Below are positions 50,940 through 62,610 of a stretch of DNA of 64,000 nucleotides, piece by piece. The notes beneath the pieces were generated by a model. The model was not told the origin of the DNA. It saw only the letters and a program-made list of their open reading frames with translations, and ran no database searches. The stretch comes from Trochalopteron elliotii. Lineage: Eukaryota > Chordata > Aves > Passeriformes > Leiothrichidae. Every line of letters starts with the position of its first letter. Positions within the stretch are counted from its first letter, which is position 1. The stretch is taken from the NCBI GenBank assembly GCA_024734555.1, contig JANPWX010000537.1, forward strand, positions 654,741-718,740. The letters are read 5' to 3'. Both the position numbers and the translations under genes were made by a program.

Positions 50940-51535
50940 TTTGAGGTGCAGCTCTGTCCAGTTCTGAGGCCCTCAGTTCAGGAAGGACATTGAGAAGGCC
51001 AGAGAAGGCTGGTGAAGGGTCTGGAGTACATGTCCTATGAGGAGCTGCTGAACAAGTTTTGGGTTGTTTAGCTGGAAAAAAGGAGGCTCAGGGGAGAACT
51101 TATCACTCTCTACAATGCTTGAAAAGAGATTGTGGCCAGCTGGGGGTCAGCCTCTTCTTCCAGGCAACCAGTGATAGATCAGCAGGACACAGTCTTAAGC
51201 TGCACCAGGGAAGGTTTAGTTGGACATTATGAAGAAGATTTCACAGTGGGGGTGATTGGGCATTGGGATGGGCTGTCAGGGATGGTGGAGTCACCATCCC
51301 TGGAGCTGTTTGAGGAATGAAGATGGATGGATGGATGGATGGATGGATGGATGGATGGATGGATGGATGGATGGATGGATGGATGGATGGATGGATGGAT
51401 GGATGGATGGGTGGATGGATGGGTGGGTGGATGTGGCACTTGGTGCCATGGTCTGGTTGACATGGCAGTGTTCTGTCACAAGTTGGACTTGACGATCTCA
51501 GAGGTCTATGCTATTTAAATTTCAAATTCTGCTAT
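50940..51535 (+). mobile_element. CR1 LINE 3' end with an internal GGAT array
   Basis: The plus-strand order matches a CR1 3' portion: 'gtgcagctctgtccagttctgagg', 'ggagtacatgtcctatgaggag', 'ctcaggggagaacttatcactctctaca', 'aggcaaccagtgatagatcagcaggacacagtcttaagctg', 'ggtttagttggacattatgaagaa', 'gtggagtcaccatccctggagctg'. After the microsatellite come 'ggatgtggcacttggtgccatggtctggttgacatgg' and 'ggacttgacgatctcagaggtct'. This keeps the end of ORF2 and the 3' UTR; the 5' part is missing. Apart from the array it is fairly well preserved, so it is younger than the copy at 30.8 kb. Frames inside it, including Trp/Met/Asp/Gly repeats, are not genes. Confidence 0.93.
51321..51433. repeat. (GGAT)n tetranucleotide array inside CR1
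   Basis: About 27 GGAT units, perfect from 51323 to 51410, then with GGGT variants up to 51433. It lies exactly where the CR1 consensus reads 'GACTGGATGTGGCAC', so the single GGATG of the LINE was apparently the seed. The 3' side changes smoothly into 'ggatgtggcac'. Length is likely to vary between individuals. Confidence 0.97.
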
Positions 51536-51984
51536 TTTTATCCAAGTGAAGTTGGAGTCATTACATGTTTCATTGCCTTAAGATTCATTGTTGTTTACAA
51601 GAACTTCAGATCACATCTCACCCTCTGTAGAGATAACATTGTAATTCCTGGCAAACTTGCCAGACTTCTCTATTTAGGTAAGAGTCAAACCTCAATACAG
51701 AATCCTTTTATCACTTCTCACATGAAAATTTCTGTAGAAAAGATAGAGCGTACTCCAGCTTGTTCCTAGATTTGGCTGGTTGGAAGCCTAGAGTGTTAAA
51801 TGGCATTTATTGGCATAAGTGAAAAGAAAGCCCCACAGTCCTGACTTTTGGAATGGGATTGGTCTTACATGCCATCAGAACTTTAAAAGATAGATAGATA
51901 TATAAAATGTAGCTAGTCTTCCTTTGCTTCTTTAAGGAAAAATATTTCATGTCCTAAAGAAGTTGGTCTGACCTGTCTTAAAAC
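51536..51984. other. Spacer between two CR1 copies
   Basis: Unique-looking AT-rich DNA with a short GATA run near 51888-51899. No gene is seen. Confidence 0.6.
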
Positions 51985-52245
51985 AGGATGGCTGGTATAT
52001 TTAAACTGAAAGAGAGTAGAGTAAGATTATATGTTAAGAAGAAATTTTTTACAGTGAGGCTGGTCAGACACTGGAACAAGTTTCCCAGAGTAGTTGTGGA
52101 TGTTCTATTCCTGGAAGTGTTCAAGGCTAAGCTGGATGGGGCTTCGAGCAACCCAGTCTGGTGGAAATTGTCCCTGCCTATGGACAGGGAACTGGGTGGT
52201 TTTTAACGTCCCTCCCAACATAAACCATTTTATAATTTGATGATA
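51985..52245 (+). mobile_element. CR1 LINE 3' end, different subfamily, about 260 bp
   Basis: Contains 'gttaagaagaaattttttacagtgaggctggt', 'cagacactggaacaagtttcccagag', 'gttcaaggctaagctggatggggcttcgagcaaccc', 'gtctggtggaaattgtccctgcctatgg' and 'cctcccaacataaaccattttataatttgat', which follow the 3' UTR of a common CR1 subfamily. It is 5'-truncated near 51985, and the terminal octamer repeat is decayed. The frame at 51988-52206 is the remains of the ORF2 end. It lies about 450 bp from, and in the same orientation as, the previous CR1, but the 3' UTRs differ, so these are two separate insertions. Confidence 0.93.
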
Positions 52246-52939
52246 TAAAAAGATGACCTACAAGTCTGATCAGCCACATGTTGTCATCTCACCTGGGCCC
52301 ATGCATTTCCATGGCAGTGTTATATTTACTAGGTATTTCAGAGCAAATAAAAGAGAGTAATTTCAACTCACTCTACAAGCTGAATAGGAACAACAGTCCA
52401 AAGATTGCAAAAGGGCTTCTACACCAATGCATCTCCTGATTTCTGAGATCTGTGTTAGAATGGAGATGCCTTTTGCCTTTCTTTTAATGTATACTGGCAA
52501 AAAAAGCTAGCAAGAATTCAATTCTACTTTAGTGCAATTTCTTTTGCATATATTTGTCTGTATTAAAAAGCAATATTTTATGCTTAAAGGACTGAATTTT
52601 ATCTCATTAACCCCCAAAGGTCAGTGGGATGTCCAGAAATTGGGCATTAATTTTATATCATTTGCATACAGCAGTTTCATCTGGCATTTCCAGGATGCAA
52701 AACACTGTCATATGGAAATGCAGTCACCGACAAAATTTTTCACAGTATAAAATTTATTAGGAAGACATATGCTTCATGATATATATGTTACCATGTTTTA
52801 ATGCATATTTTATAAGGATTTTTCTTTTTACTCTGTTATTTTAATCTTATGTTTTTAAAAGTTGCTTCATTGTCATTAAACAAAATCAAAGAGGTAAAGA
52901 AAAAGCACATGGCAGCTCTTTTTGTTGCTATCACCTTGT
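52246..52939. other. AT-rich non-coding DNA
   Basis: No gene or named repeat is seen. Confidence 0.6.
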
Positions 52940-53215
52940 TTTATTATTGGTATTCTCAGAAGGTGTCTATTGTACTTTTATCGATCACGGAATAAAATCT
53001 CTTTAAAATCCAGGTGTTGACCACATGTTTATCAGACTTTCCATAAACAACAAAGAGTTTTTCTTTCCATATCTGCTTTCTTTGTGAAAATCCAACTGAG
53101 CTTCGCAAATATGCTAATCCAGGTCTGCAAAATCTTCAAGCCCTGAATTTGATTCATGCATGCTAGCAAGGGTCAAACTGAGGGGAAATAGTAAAGCAAC
53201 ATTTCCTCTGAGTTG
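52940..53215. promoter_or_regulatory. Candidate conserved non-coding block
   Basis: A repeat-free block with 'tatcgatcacgg', 'ttccataaacaacaaag' (forkhead/SOX-like), 'atatgctaatcc' (octamer-like) and 'ttgattcatgcatgc'. It keeps a few CpGs. No frame is seen. This is a composition-based guess only. Confidence 0.22.
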
Positions 53216-53823
53216 GTTGTATTGCTCATGTCTTTGTATACCCCTACCAGCACAGAATGGTGGCAGGTTTTCACTGCTGAGGATTAAAACTAATTTAATG
53301 TTTCTAAACTAAACATGCCTAGGATGCAAAGTTCAGACCCAAATCACAGATTTATCAAATTAAGTGTTCAGATAGAGTGACTGGAATTTGCTTCAAATAT
53401 AAAAAGCACTCAGATCTACATTTTTCAGTTGTTCTCATATTTTTAAAGCAATGATTTTTGAACACACTGTGAGGCTGAAAAGGACCCATACTTTAAAAAC
53501 AGTCCTCTAATTTTATACATCTTATCTCACTCCTGCTTGCCAAGGCAAAGAATTACAGATTAAAAGAGTGGATTTTAGATACCCAACAAGTGTTTTCTGC
53601 TCCTGGGAATCTCTGTTTCTGTAAAATATTATTTTATAGGTGTTCTTTATTTAATTTACAATGCTTGCATAAATATATATAATGTGTGTATAAAAAGAGA
53701 TTGCTGAAACAAAACTGGATTTTTAAAATATGGAATAAATGAACAAACATCATAGATCTTGAATCTGAAGATCCTGCATAGTTGTTTGTAATAACAACAG
53801 TTCCCAAACAGGTATTTGACAGT
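53216..53823. other. AT-rich non-coding DNA
   Basis: The 119-codon minus-strand frame at 53634-53993 owes its Phe/Ser/Leu run to the neighbouring purine tract and is not a gene. Confidence 0.6.
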
Positions 53824-53881
53824 GGAAAGGAAGGAAAAAAAGAATGAAAGAATGAAAGAAAGAGAAAGAAAGAAATGAAAA
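53824..53881. repeat. GAAA/GAAT purine-rich microsatellite
   Basis: A nearly all-purine tract of GGAA, GAAT and GAAA units. It could form triplex DNA with the CT-rich run at 54018-54040. Confidence 0.9.
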
Positions 53882-54017
53882 ACACGTCTGAAATGACTTT
53901 AAAACAAGGGCATGAAGTTTTGAAAGAGTAAAGCCGTAACAAGAAAATTATGTGGTTGTTTCTTGTTTCTTTGATATATTGGCAAACTAGCACCTTTACA
54001 AAAAGGCAGTACCTAGC

Positions 54018-54040
54018 TTTCTTTTTTTCTTTCTTTCTTG
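54018..54040. repeat. CT-rich (TTTC)n tract
   Basis: A short pyrimidine run of TTTC units, of opposite polarity to the purine tract about 140 bp upstream. The pair forms an imperfect inverted repeat. Confidence 0.85.
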
Positions 54041-57000
54041 ACTAAACTTTTTGTGTTTTGCATGACATAGTAAAAACCAGTTAGTTGAAGAGCACATACC
54101 TCATGGTTGGGGTGAATTTCTCTATATTATATTTGGTGCTTCATCATGTGTGAATGTGAGAGAAATTTATACAACTTTATCTAATTAGCACAGCAAACCT
54201 TTCAAACACAGTTAAAATTTAATTAGGATTCTTGTTCATTTGGAGCAATGTTAGTTTATTTTTCTCTTACAATCAATTTATAAAAATATTTTCCTTAGGT
54301 CTTGGTGTCTATTCCAGCAAAGAGTTCAGTAGGATTAAGGTTTCGAAAGTAATGCTTTAAGTTATTTAGATGTATGGTTTTGTTTTTTTGAAAAAGATCA
54401 CTTTATGCTGACAGCTCAGATTAGATATTTTAAAAAGTAATCATTTGTTTGGTGACATGCCAATCTTAAGTTTTTGTTATAGGTTAGTTTTTCTCTGGCT
54501 GAATAAAGAATAAATAAGTATATTTAAAATTTAGGATGCTCTCACTATCATTCTTTTGAAAAATAGTGCATCATGCAATCAATAATCATATGTATCAGCA
54601 ATAATAATTTGTATCATCGTGGAGGATTGTTCTAATCTTGACATAAACAAACTGATGTTTCTGAGAACTGGAAAAATGGAGAGAGTAGTGGTCATAACAT
54701 CTTGATGAGCTTTGATCTATCTTTGGGTTTTTTGGGTAGGGTCATTTCACAGGGCATATTTTCACTTTCTGTAAACTTATCCTTTGCTGATTAAAGATAG
54801 GCTAAAAGGTAGCTTCAGAAATTACTTTTTTAGTATAGGCAACACAGAATAATTGAAGGGGAAATTGCTGCTATTCTTCATGATTTGGACTTAAACTCCG
54901 AGTTAATTGTGAACACAGAAGTCTTTGGACTAAAAGGTAGGATTAGTATGCTTTTCATCTGTGGTGTCATGTCATCTCTTCCAAAAAAAGTAATATTTTC
55001 TACAAATAAGCAACAGGCACATGGCCTGTTGGATCAGGTTACCTGAGTTTATGTTGTGCTACATATGACATGCCCTGCAGTGACCTGAGGCAATGTCAGC
55101 TTGTGTTACCTTGGTAAGGAAATACTTTTCTTTATTAAGGCAGTGAAGATAAGGCTAATCATCTCTAGCTATGAGGAATTTCTGTGCTCTCTGTAGATAA
55201 AAGCACTTAATGACAAGCAGTATGTTCTTTTGATTTTTCTTTCAGCTACTTCTAGGCAGTCTAAACTCCATATGAATCATGTCTTACTATTATTTACTAG
55301 TTGGCATGTGCTTTCAAAATCTAATTGAATGTGTTCCAGAGTACACACTGAAGAGAAATTCCTGTAGTGCTACAAAGACTTGTAGTACTTGGAGAGTGGA
55401 TAGACAATAGCACCTATTTGGTTATGGAAATGAGAGATTTTACAAAAGGGATATTAAATAATCTTCTCAGATGGAAATTCTTAGTGTTGGGAGTCTAACT
55501 ATTTATACATTTTTATGCATAGAGTGGTCATTATTACTCTTCTACGCTTCTTATAAGCTTCTTGCTTAAATAGCACATTATGAAAATCAGCTCTTGCAAC
55601 TGCAAAGTATGATAAAACTGAGTCTATAGTGTGACCCTACCCATGACTCTATCAGGATAGGTACTCTCAATAAGTAAGTCTTGAGTTATTGCATTATGGG
55701 ATATTATCAAAGGAAACCATTGTACTTGGTCATTCAGTGTAATGATCTTTTATATTATTTCCTATTGATACATTCGGCATGTCAATTCACTTTTAAAAGA
55801 TTTGCACAAAGAAAGTGAACACTATTACACAGGTACAGCTATCTACTGATTTTGCAGTAAATTACTGGTGCGTGGTACAGAATGTAACCTCTTGGTTATA
55901 TTATGCAGTAAAAGGAATGGGTTAGAGAGGTTTTTATGCAAATTAGTAATGCTCTGTGTTGGAAGCCTAATTGTACTTTTTATTGTTGGACAAGTCAATA
56001 TGCTTTAATACACATTTTATAAGCTTCTTGCTAAAATTGTATATGAAAGGGATTAGTTCCCATAGATGAAAAGCATAATCTGAACAATGAGGCCACGTAA
56101 GCAGAATGGTTGAAGTACTGATAAAGGATTTGTTAGCTTCAACATAGAATAAGTCTTATTAGGGTTATTAGTCACCACTATTTGACCCACTACAGTTCAT
56201 TGTACAAGTCACATGCACTCAGTGATGGAACGAACATCAGCTACTGTATTCTGGCCAGATGCAACAAATAGGAATTGCCATAAATCAGAAACAACATAAA
56301 TTCATTTTTCTTTAGTTATTCTTGAATGGGGAAAGCAAAACCAAAATAATTTCAAAACTAGTTATTTTATAAAAACTACTAGGTAGCACATCTTGAAGGA
56401 GGCTAGACGAGAAGCTCAAGGTTCAGGTTTTGCTTGCTGTCTCAGTTGATCTAAATCTTCTTACAGGCTCAGCAGTGATCATTAGCACAAATAATAAAAT
56501 TCAGATGCTGAAGAACAAGGGTTCAGTTCATCACAGGAAAATCGGAAGAAAATTATCTTCAAAATGTAGATTTCCTATTAGAAAAAAAATTCTGTTGTGT
56601 GTTTTCTTGGACAATTCCTTTTTCACCTTAAAACAAAATACATGTTTTTTTGTTTTGTTTGGGGCTTTTTTCCTCTCTTTTTTTTTCTTTTTTTCCTATG
56701 GTCATAAAAGCAGTGGGGACATAGGTAGTGAAGAAAAATGGAAGTACAAGATTCAACTTTTAACGAAGGGCTTTTTTTGATATTCCTTTGCTTTAAATAA
56801 TTCATCAAAGCATATCAGAATCACTGAATGATGACAGCATACAAAATAGAGACCAGTGTAAAGCACAACTGTAAATCTGACGAGGCATCTGTGGTCTTCA
56901 GTTATGTCATTTTTCTTCCTCTTTTCCTGGATCATGGAATACTAATGGGAGGGTGAACTTCATCTGCTCAATCAAAGTAATGCCTAAAAAAATGCATTTT

Positions 57001-57466
57001 TATATTAATATTTCTAGTAAATCCAGACTACAGATTACATACATGGTTCTTCCTTTGCAATGCATTTATTAATTTCTACTCTTCCCTATGTAACCTTGTA
57101 CTAGAGAAAGTCTTAGCTGTCATATCAAGAATATTATTTGGAAGGGCTTTTCCTTTAATTTATGCTAACCAATCTCTCCCAGCACTGCAATGAGTTCACT
57201 CTGTCTGTCAGGGATATATTTCTCACATAACTGTGAGTGTAGATCCTCCTTTTAGATCACAAGAGCACCTGTCCTACTTCTAGGGATGCTGTTACTCAGC
57301 ATTTACAGGTTCATAAGATATATATCTGCACATTTGGTGTTTATTTGTCTCCTGGAAATAATCCTATCTATGAGCCTCTAGTACAAATGAATATTTGCCA
57401 CCAAATTGGTTATTAGTTTGCCTTGTTTAAAGAGGTGTCTAGATAGACAGGCATCCTTCTGTCCTG
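54041..57466. other. AT-rich non-coding stretch
   Basis: No supported gene. A perfect octamer ATGCAAAT at 55936-55943 sits in an AT-rich, repeat-free segment (55.85-56.05 kb). A T-rich run at 56645-56696 produces the Phe-rich tail of a 116-codon frame, which I reject. Confidence 0.55.
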
Positions 57467-57595
57467 TGCTGTCTTTCTTATTTTCTCATGCTAGCCTTTC
57501 CTTTCTTTTTAAAATTATATGTATTTTTTTACTTACTTATACTTTCTGGCTTGTTTTAAGTCTTGTCCTAGGTTTCCAAAGAAAACCTACTTTTC
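57467..57595 (+). repeat. Direct repeat copy 1 flanking CR1
   Basis: Begins 'tgctgtctttcttattttctcatgctag', continues 'cctttcctttctttttaaaatt' and ends 'tttccaaagaaaacctacttttc', directly at the 3' tail of the CR1. The same order is found after the CR1 (copy 2). In the first part of the alignment ('tattttctcat.ctag...taaaatt') only about 3 of 38 positions differ. Confidence 0.85.
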
Positions 57596-57900
57596 ACAGA
57601 ATCACAGAGTCAGCCTGTGTTGGAAGGGACCCACAAGGACCATAAAGTCCAGCTCCTGGCCCTGCACAGCACCATCCCTGAGAGTTACACCGTGTGCCTC
57701 TCCAAATGTTTGAACTCTGTCAGGCTTGTGCTGTGACCACTTCCCTGAGGAGCCTGTTCCAGTGACCAAACATCCTCTGGGTCAAGAATATTTTTCAAAT
57801 ATCAACATAAACTTCCTCTGGCACAACTTCAGGCCATTCCCTTGGTGCCCTGTCATTGGGTACAGAGAGAAGGGTTCAGTGTCTGCCCCACCTCTACTTG
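57596..57900 (-). mobile_element. CR1 LINE 3' end, minus strand, about 305 bp
   Basis: Antisense CR1 with its 3' tail at left ('acagaatcacagagtc'), followed by 'gtgttggaagggacccacaagg', 'gtccagctcctggccctgcac', 'ttgaactctgtcaggcttgtgctg', 'gaccacttccctgaggagcctgttccagtg', 'catcctctgggtcaagaa' and 'ggccattcccttggtgccctgtcattggg'. It ends 5'-truncated at about 57900. This is the typical bird CR1 3' UTR and ORF2 end. Frames on the plus strand through it are shadows. Confidence 0.95.
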
Positions 57901-58014
57901 TGCTTTTTTATTTTCTCATTCTAGTCTTTCCTTTCTTCTTAAAATTTATTTATTTATTTATTTATTGGCTTTTTTTATCTCTTGGTCTGTATTTCCAAAG
58001 GAAACTGACTTTTC
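57901..58014 (+). repeat. Direct repeat copy 2 flanking CR1, with (TTTA)n
   Basis: Begins 'tgcttttttattttctcattctag', continues 'tctttcctttcttcttaaaatt', has a (TTTA)6-like microsatellite (about 57943-57966), and ends 'tttccaaaggaaactgacttttc'. It parallels copy 1 in order and in both ends. The microsatellite and an indel make it about 15 bp shorter. Confidence 0.85.
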
Positions 58015-58873
58015 TCTGGGTCTAACAGACTCGCACTCATACAGTCCTAATTATTCTGAAAACGAAAGGCACATGGTGGTTATTTGTAATAATGAAATTT
58101 AGAGTTCAAGATTCAAGCATTTCAGAGCACTGATTGTACTATGCTGTGCAATATGAGATTTTTGCAAAGCAGAGGATAAGATGATATCAAATTGTCTGAG
58201 AAACTTCAGATATTTTCCACTCTTTTTAAAAATATAGATAAAGAAGTCAGAAAAAGCAGCTATTTATGGGAGTGACATAGAGGAGGACAAAGGCTGAGAT
58301 CAGTGGAGCTTGCTTAAGCCCTGTGCCTCTTCCTCATATTGCAAGCAATCATTCATTTTATCTTACTTTAGCAGTTTAAAAGGCAGGCATCCAGGTTAAA
58401 CAAATAATCTAGGTTTCCCTAGAGTCGATGGAAGTGTTAGGCTCTTCCAGAGTGAATTTACTAAATATTGAAGCTGGAATCATTGTTTCATTATTTTAAA
58501 GCATGCTAAATGTTATGGATCTTGAAATAGCATCCAAAGGTCCCACAGAAGTGTTTAACTTGCTCAGTTTTTAGTGTTAACCATTATGTTTGCTTATATG
58601 TAGCTGTTTTATGTATACATGATAAAAGTAATAATAATTTTATTTACTCCTCCTGTGACTACGGTGAGTAACAAAGCCTTTTTATCTTATTTCTTTTGTA
58701 AACAAATGGTTTTCTATGGTTTTGTTTGGCTTTCTGCAGCTTTTAGATCAAAGTTGTATTTTCAAAAAGGGTTTTTATCTGAAATTAGATTATTTTTCTG
58801 ATTATAGAAAAGAAAAGCTTTATATAACAAACTGTCTATGTTGGTCTTGAGATTATTCATGTTTTGAATGTGC
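58015..58873. other. AT-rich non-coding DNA
   Basis: No gene or named repeat is seen. Confidence 0.6.
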
Positions 58874-59089
58874 AGAATTTTAGAGAGATCTGTGAAAAAG
58901 AAGCCTCCCATTACAGAGCACAGTATTTACCACATGACAGAAACAGCTAGGAAACTAGCAGGTTCCTCCACTCCTATGATGTCTGTATCTATCACAGTCT
59001 CCAGAGATGGTGATACGAGGTCTTCCTCTGGTTCTCCTCCCTTACATATTTTTAAAAAACCTGCTTTGATGGCTTTGCCTTTAGTGAAA
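58874..59089 (+). other. Exon-like open stretch, speculative
   Basis: An open frame (58868-59098) contains a polar Ser/Thr/Lys-rich sequence (for example TETARKLAGSSTPMMSVSIT). A possible acceptor 'ttttgaatgtgcag' sits at its left edge, and a good donor-like 'gaaag|gtcagtg' at its right edge (about 59089/59090). The polypyrimidine tract is weak and no protein family is recognised. Chance is the default explanation. Confidence 0.15.
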
Positions 59090-62000
59090 GGTCAGTGATT
59101 GTGCCCTTGTTTGACATAATTGATGGTGTAGTTAATTAGAATTATACCATACTTACAATAGCCTGTGCTTCTAAGATCTGTAGTGGAAGAGCTACCTCCT
59201 GCAGAGTTTCTGACATCTAAAGAATGGCAGCTTCCTCAAGCACTGTTTACAAGCTCCTTTAGCGTGATTGTAGCATCTACAATCTATAGCAGAAAGACTC
59301 CCTCCTGTGGATCTAATAAAATCCACAGAAGAAGTGTTGTGGATTTCCTGAATCCTCATTTGCCTGAAAGAATTTAATATGGTTGCAGACATCTTTAGGT
59401 GTGAAGCTATTGAATTCCATCACATATGTTCTAGGCCTACAAGCATGGGTCCATGTTATCGTGTTCCTTCACTTTAAGATGGTATAGCTTTTATCACATA
59501 CATAGTAACACCAAAAAGCTGAAAATTTGATTGTCTGATTAACACACATACCAAGTGATATCTTTAAATGCCCCTGAGTAGTCTAAGCAGGAGAAACAGG
59601 ATGTTTCCTGAAACTGTTTTTTTCAGTAACCACTGCCGAAAGAACCCTGGTATTAACACTAAAAAGATCTGACTAGACCCCTTTACAATATAAAATGTAT
59701 TGGGATTTTTACAGAAACATCAAATTCACATATAGAGTGTATCAGTTCCAATAGATCCACCCCCCATTTTGCTAAAATTGCTTGCAAACACAAATTTTAA
59801 TGTATAAAATATTTAATAAATGCTAATTTATTCCCACCCCCCCCAAACCAAAATGGTTTTGACAGAGTGGATTCAGCAAATACGTCTAAACTAAAATTAG
59901 AGGAGGTGACTTATCAATTAATTATTTTTTCTAATATATAATTGAAGATTAAAAAAATTACCCAAACACAGCCATTTTTATAATATAGCATTTTTTGTTT
60001 ATGTCTTCTATGAAAAGAATACAGATTTTAGATTCTATTGGTATAAACTGTGGCTGATAGGACAATTACTGAGATCCTTTCCTTTAAGGATAACAGATTT
60101 TAAAATAAAATTACTGTATCTTCTGATATGTATAAAATTCATTACTAGCTATTGTAGCTTCAATGCCATTTTAACTTCAGAATCACAGCTATATTCATGC
60201 ATGAAATACATTAATTCAGGAATGAAAAAAAATACAGTAGAAAGCAGAGTCTACTTTCAGTCCTTTCCTTTTGAACAGGCTGCTTACTTAACCCAGTACA
60301 AGAAGCTAGCATGAGTTTCATTGTCTTGATTTTTAAATAAAAACAGTTAATCAAAGAATAATGGATAGGATGTCTTCATCTGACAACATCTGTTGATCTG
60401 AAACGGGAGTATAGCCAGTGTGACAGTGAAGGTGTTCTCTACTTTTTTTTCCCAAGCTGAAAAAATGGGGCATAGAGCTGTACAACCCATAGCAATGTGC
60501 ATGTCTTTATAAGATGTTGTTCACCAGAGACCTGTCAACAGACTGAGCCATATTGGTTCTGGCAGTCTTTCTATTGGGACAATATTTGCCTTGAAGTACT
60601 ATCTTTTCTCTTTTTCAATGTCAGCCTGAAGGCTCTTAGACAGCATATGTTCATTTCATGTCTTAGAGATATTGCTTCTGGTATTGCAAATGCATTACCA
60701 CATTGAGCTTCTTTTTTTGTAAAACAGATGGAACAGATTAAGGTCTCTGTTTCTTAGACAATTTCTGCAACAATTGCACTGCATTCTTCACATTGACAAA
60801 AACATCAGCAACATGCAGTGAGGCACTAGATTATGTCAGAATGGTAAATGAAAGCCCATAACAGGAAGAGTTATAAAGGTGAATCAGTCCCCTCAGAGAA
60901 ATGTGGATGGGTGTTGCATTTGATAGGCATTCAGTTAAAAATTAGTGCCTTCATCCTGTAAAGTGATTTGTTTGGGTGTAACTCAGCTTGCAAGGAGTGC
61001 TGCTGATATGTAGGAACCGTATTTGGAATAGATACTATTTCTTGTAAGTCTGGGTTCTAAGACGTGGTGAAGAACATGAAGATTTGAGAATGAGGTGAAC
61101 ACAAGGGACAAGCCGTAAAGAGGTCACTGAAGGACTGTAAGAATGACAATGAAGCAGAGGTTCATGGGCCAGCAGGCTGTGGCACAGAACTGGGCCAAAT
61201 TAGAAGACTATCTAAGACAAGCTGTCAAAAATCTGTGTGCACAGGCAATGAACAAGAAGGAAATTAGTCACAGTCTCCTGGAGAGAGTGTAGATGGTACT
61301 CTTTGGTAGCATGAAGGTGCCTTTAGGCAACACAAGGGAGATTGGTCCAACTACAATTGCCATAGAAAAGAAAGGGAATGGTAAATTGGCAACAGTAGCC
61401 TACTTTTGTGGTATTGTGCCTTTGCTGCTGCAGCATCAGCCTTTTTGAAAAGGCCCTATCTTAGTGACTTTAGTGTAAGCTGGATTTCTTTGTCCTCATT
61501 TCAAACATCTGATCAAATACAGAAGAGTGGAAAGCGGGACTTTGGTAAAAATAACATTTGAGGCCAGAAGTGAGGTTAGTTGGCACAACTGGATGTCAAG
61601 GCACACTCAGAAAAGTCTGAGTTTGCCCTATTGTCATTGTTTCTTTTGCTAGAGGGATTGCTGAAAATACAGGACTGCTTTGCCAGGTTCCTACCCTATA
61701 AAGAATAGGAATATTGGTTCTTCACATAAACAGGTGACATTCATTTGAAATCTACATGGCTTTTTTCCTGAGTGTGAGATTTGAAGAATGTGAGATCAAA
61801 CAAAAGAGGTGGAGAGCAACATCTGAGCAATAGATTCCAATGAGACATCAGTGCAACAGGTGTGTAGTGCAAAGGCTGTGTACACATGCACGTACCTTGA
61901 GGAATTAACCAAAATTTCAGAAGTGATTGGTCCCCCCCACCATTCAATTTGAAAATGCAGCTTATTTTAAGAACTCATGACAAAGTCATATAATAGTGTG

Positions 62001-62579
62001 TCAAGACAGCAGAACCTTACAAACCATAGTCCTGCTTTGCACATTACTTTTTACATGAGCAACAGGTCAGCTTGAAATGTCACAGAGGGTGAGCACCATT
62101 TTCTGAGTTACAGAGGTGTTCTGAGGCTGGATTTGCTGACTATCAGTAATGTCTATAAATTATTCAGAAGGTCAAGGTTTAGGCAAGAAAGCTTTACATT
62201 TGCTTCTATAAAGTGATGGCATTAATTGTGGCTTGTAAAAAATTGTACATGAGTTTAGGTTAGTATTTCCAGTGTTACTTTGAACCTTCAAATTAGTTTG
62301 TCTCAGGAATTTACTTTTTTATTTACTTCAGCAACACCTACTCTCTTCCTTGTTTCTTTTTCCTATGTTTATCCAGTCATGGGATCTTTCTTTCTGCTCT
62401 GCACTTCTATGAGTCAAAGACAAATGGGATTTCAGGTTTCAAACTTAGTGCTTTCTCGTTGTAAAATTTTTACCATCACATGTGGATATAGCATTTAAGT
62501 CACTGGTTTTAAGCAAAACACTCCAAATGGAAAGTGTAGCTAAGTCCTAAAAAGAAGATGGGCAAACTCCAATGATTGC
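59090..62579. other. AT-rich non-coding stretch
   Basis: No gene or named repeat is seen. A run of eight C lies at 59837-59844. The 60.85-61.7 kb part is more purine-rich and GC-richer but has no frame or LINE similarity that I can name. Confidence 0.6.
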
Positions 62580-62610
62580 ATATTGTATTAAATGAATAAA
62601 TAAATAAAAT
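62580..62610. repeat. (AAAT)n short microsatellite
   Basis: A few AAAT/AATA units in an AT-rich context. Confidence 0.7.

Noticed and set aside
51227..51518. Frames with MDGW or HPSI repeats
   Set aside because: Translation of the GGAT microsatellite; not a repeat protein.
56430..56780. 116-codon frame with a Phe run
   Set aside because: The Phe run is a T-rich simple tract; the rest has no motif.
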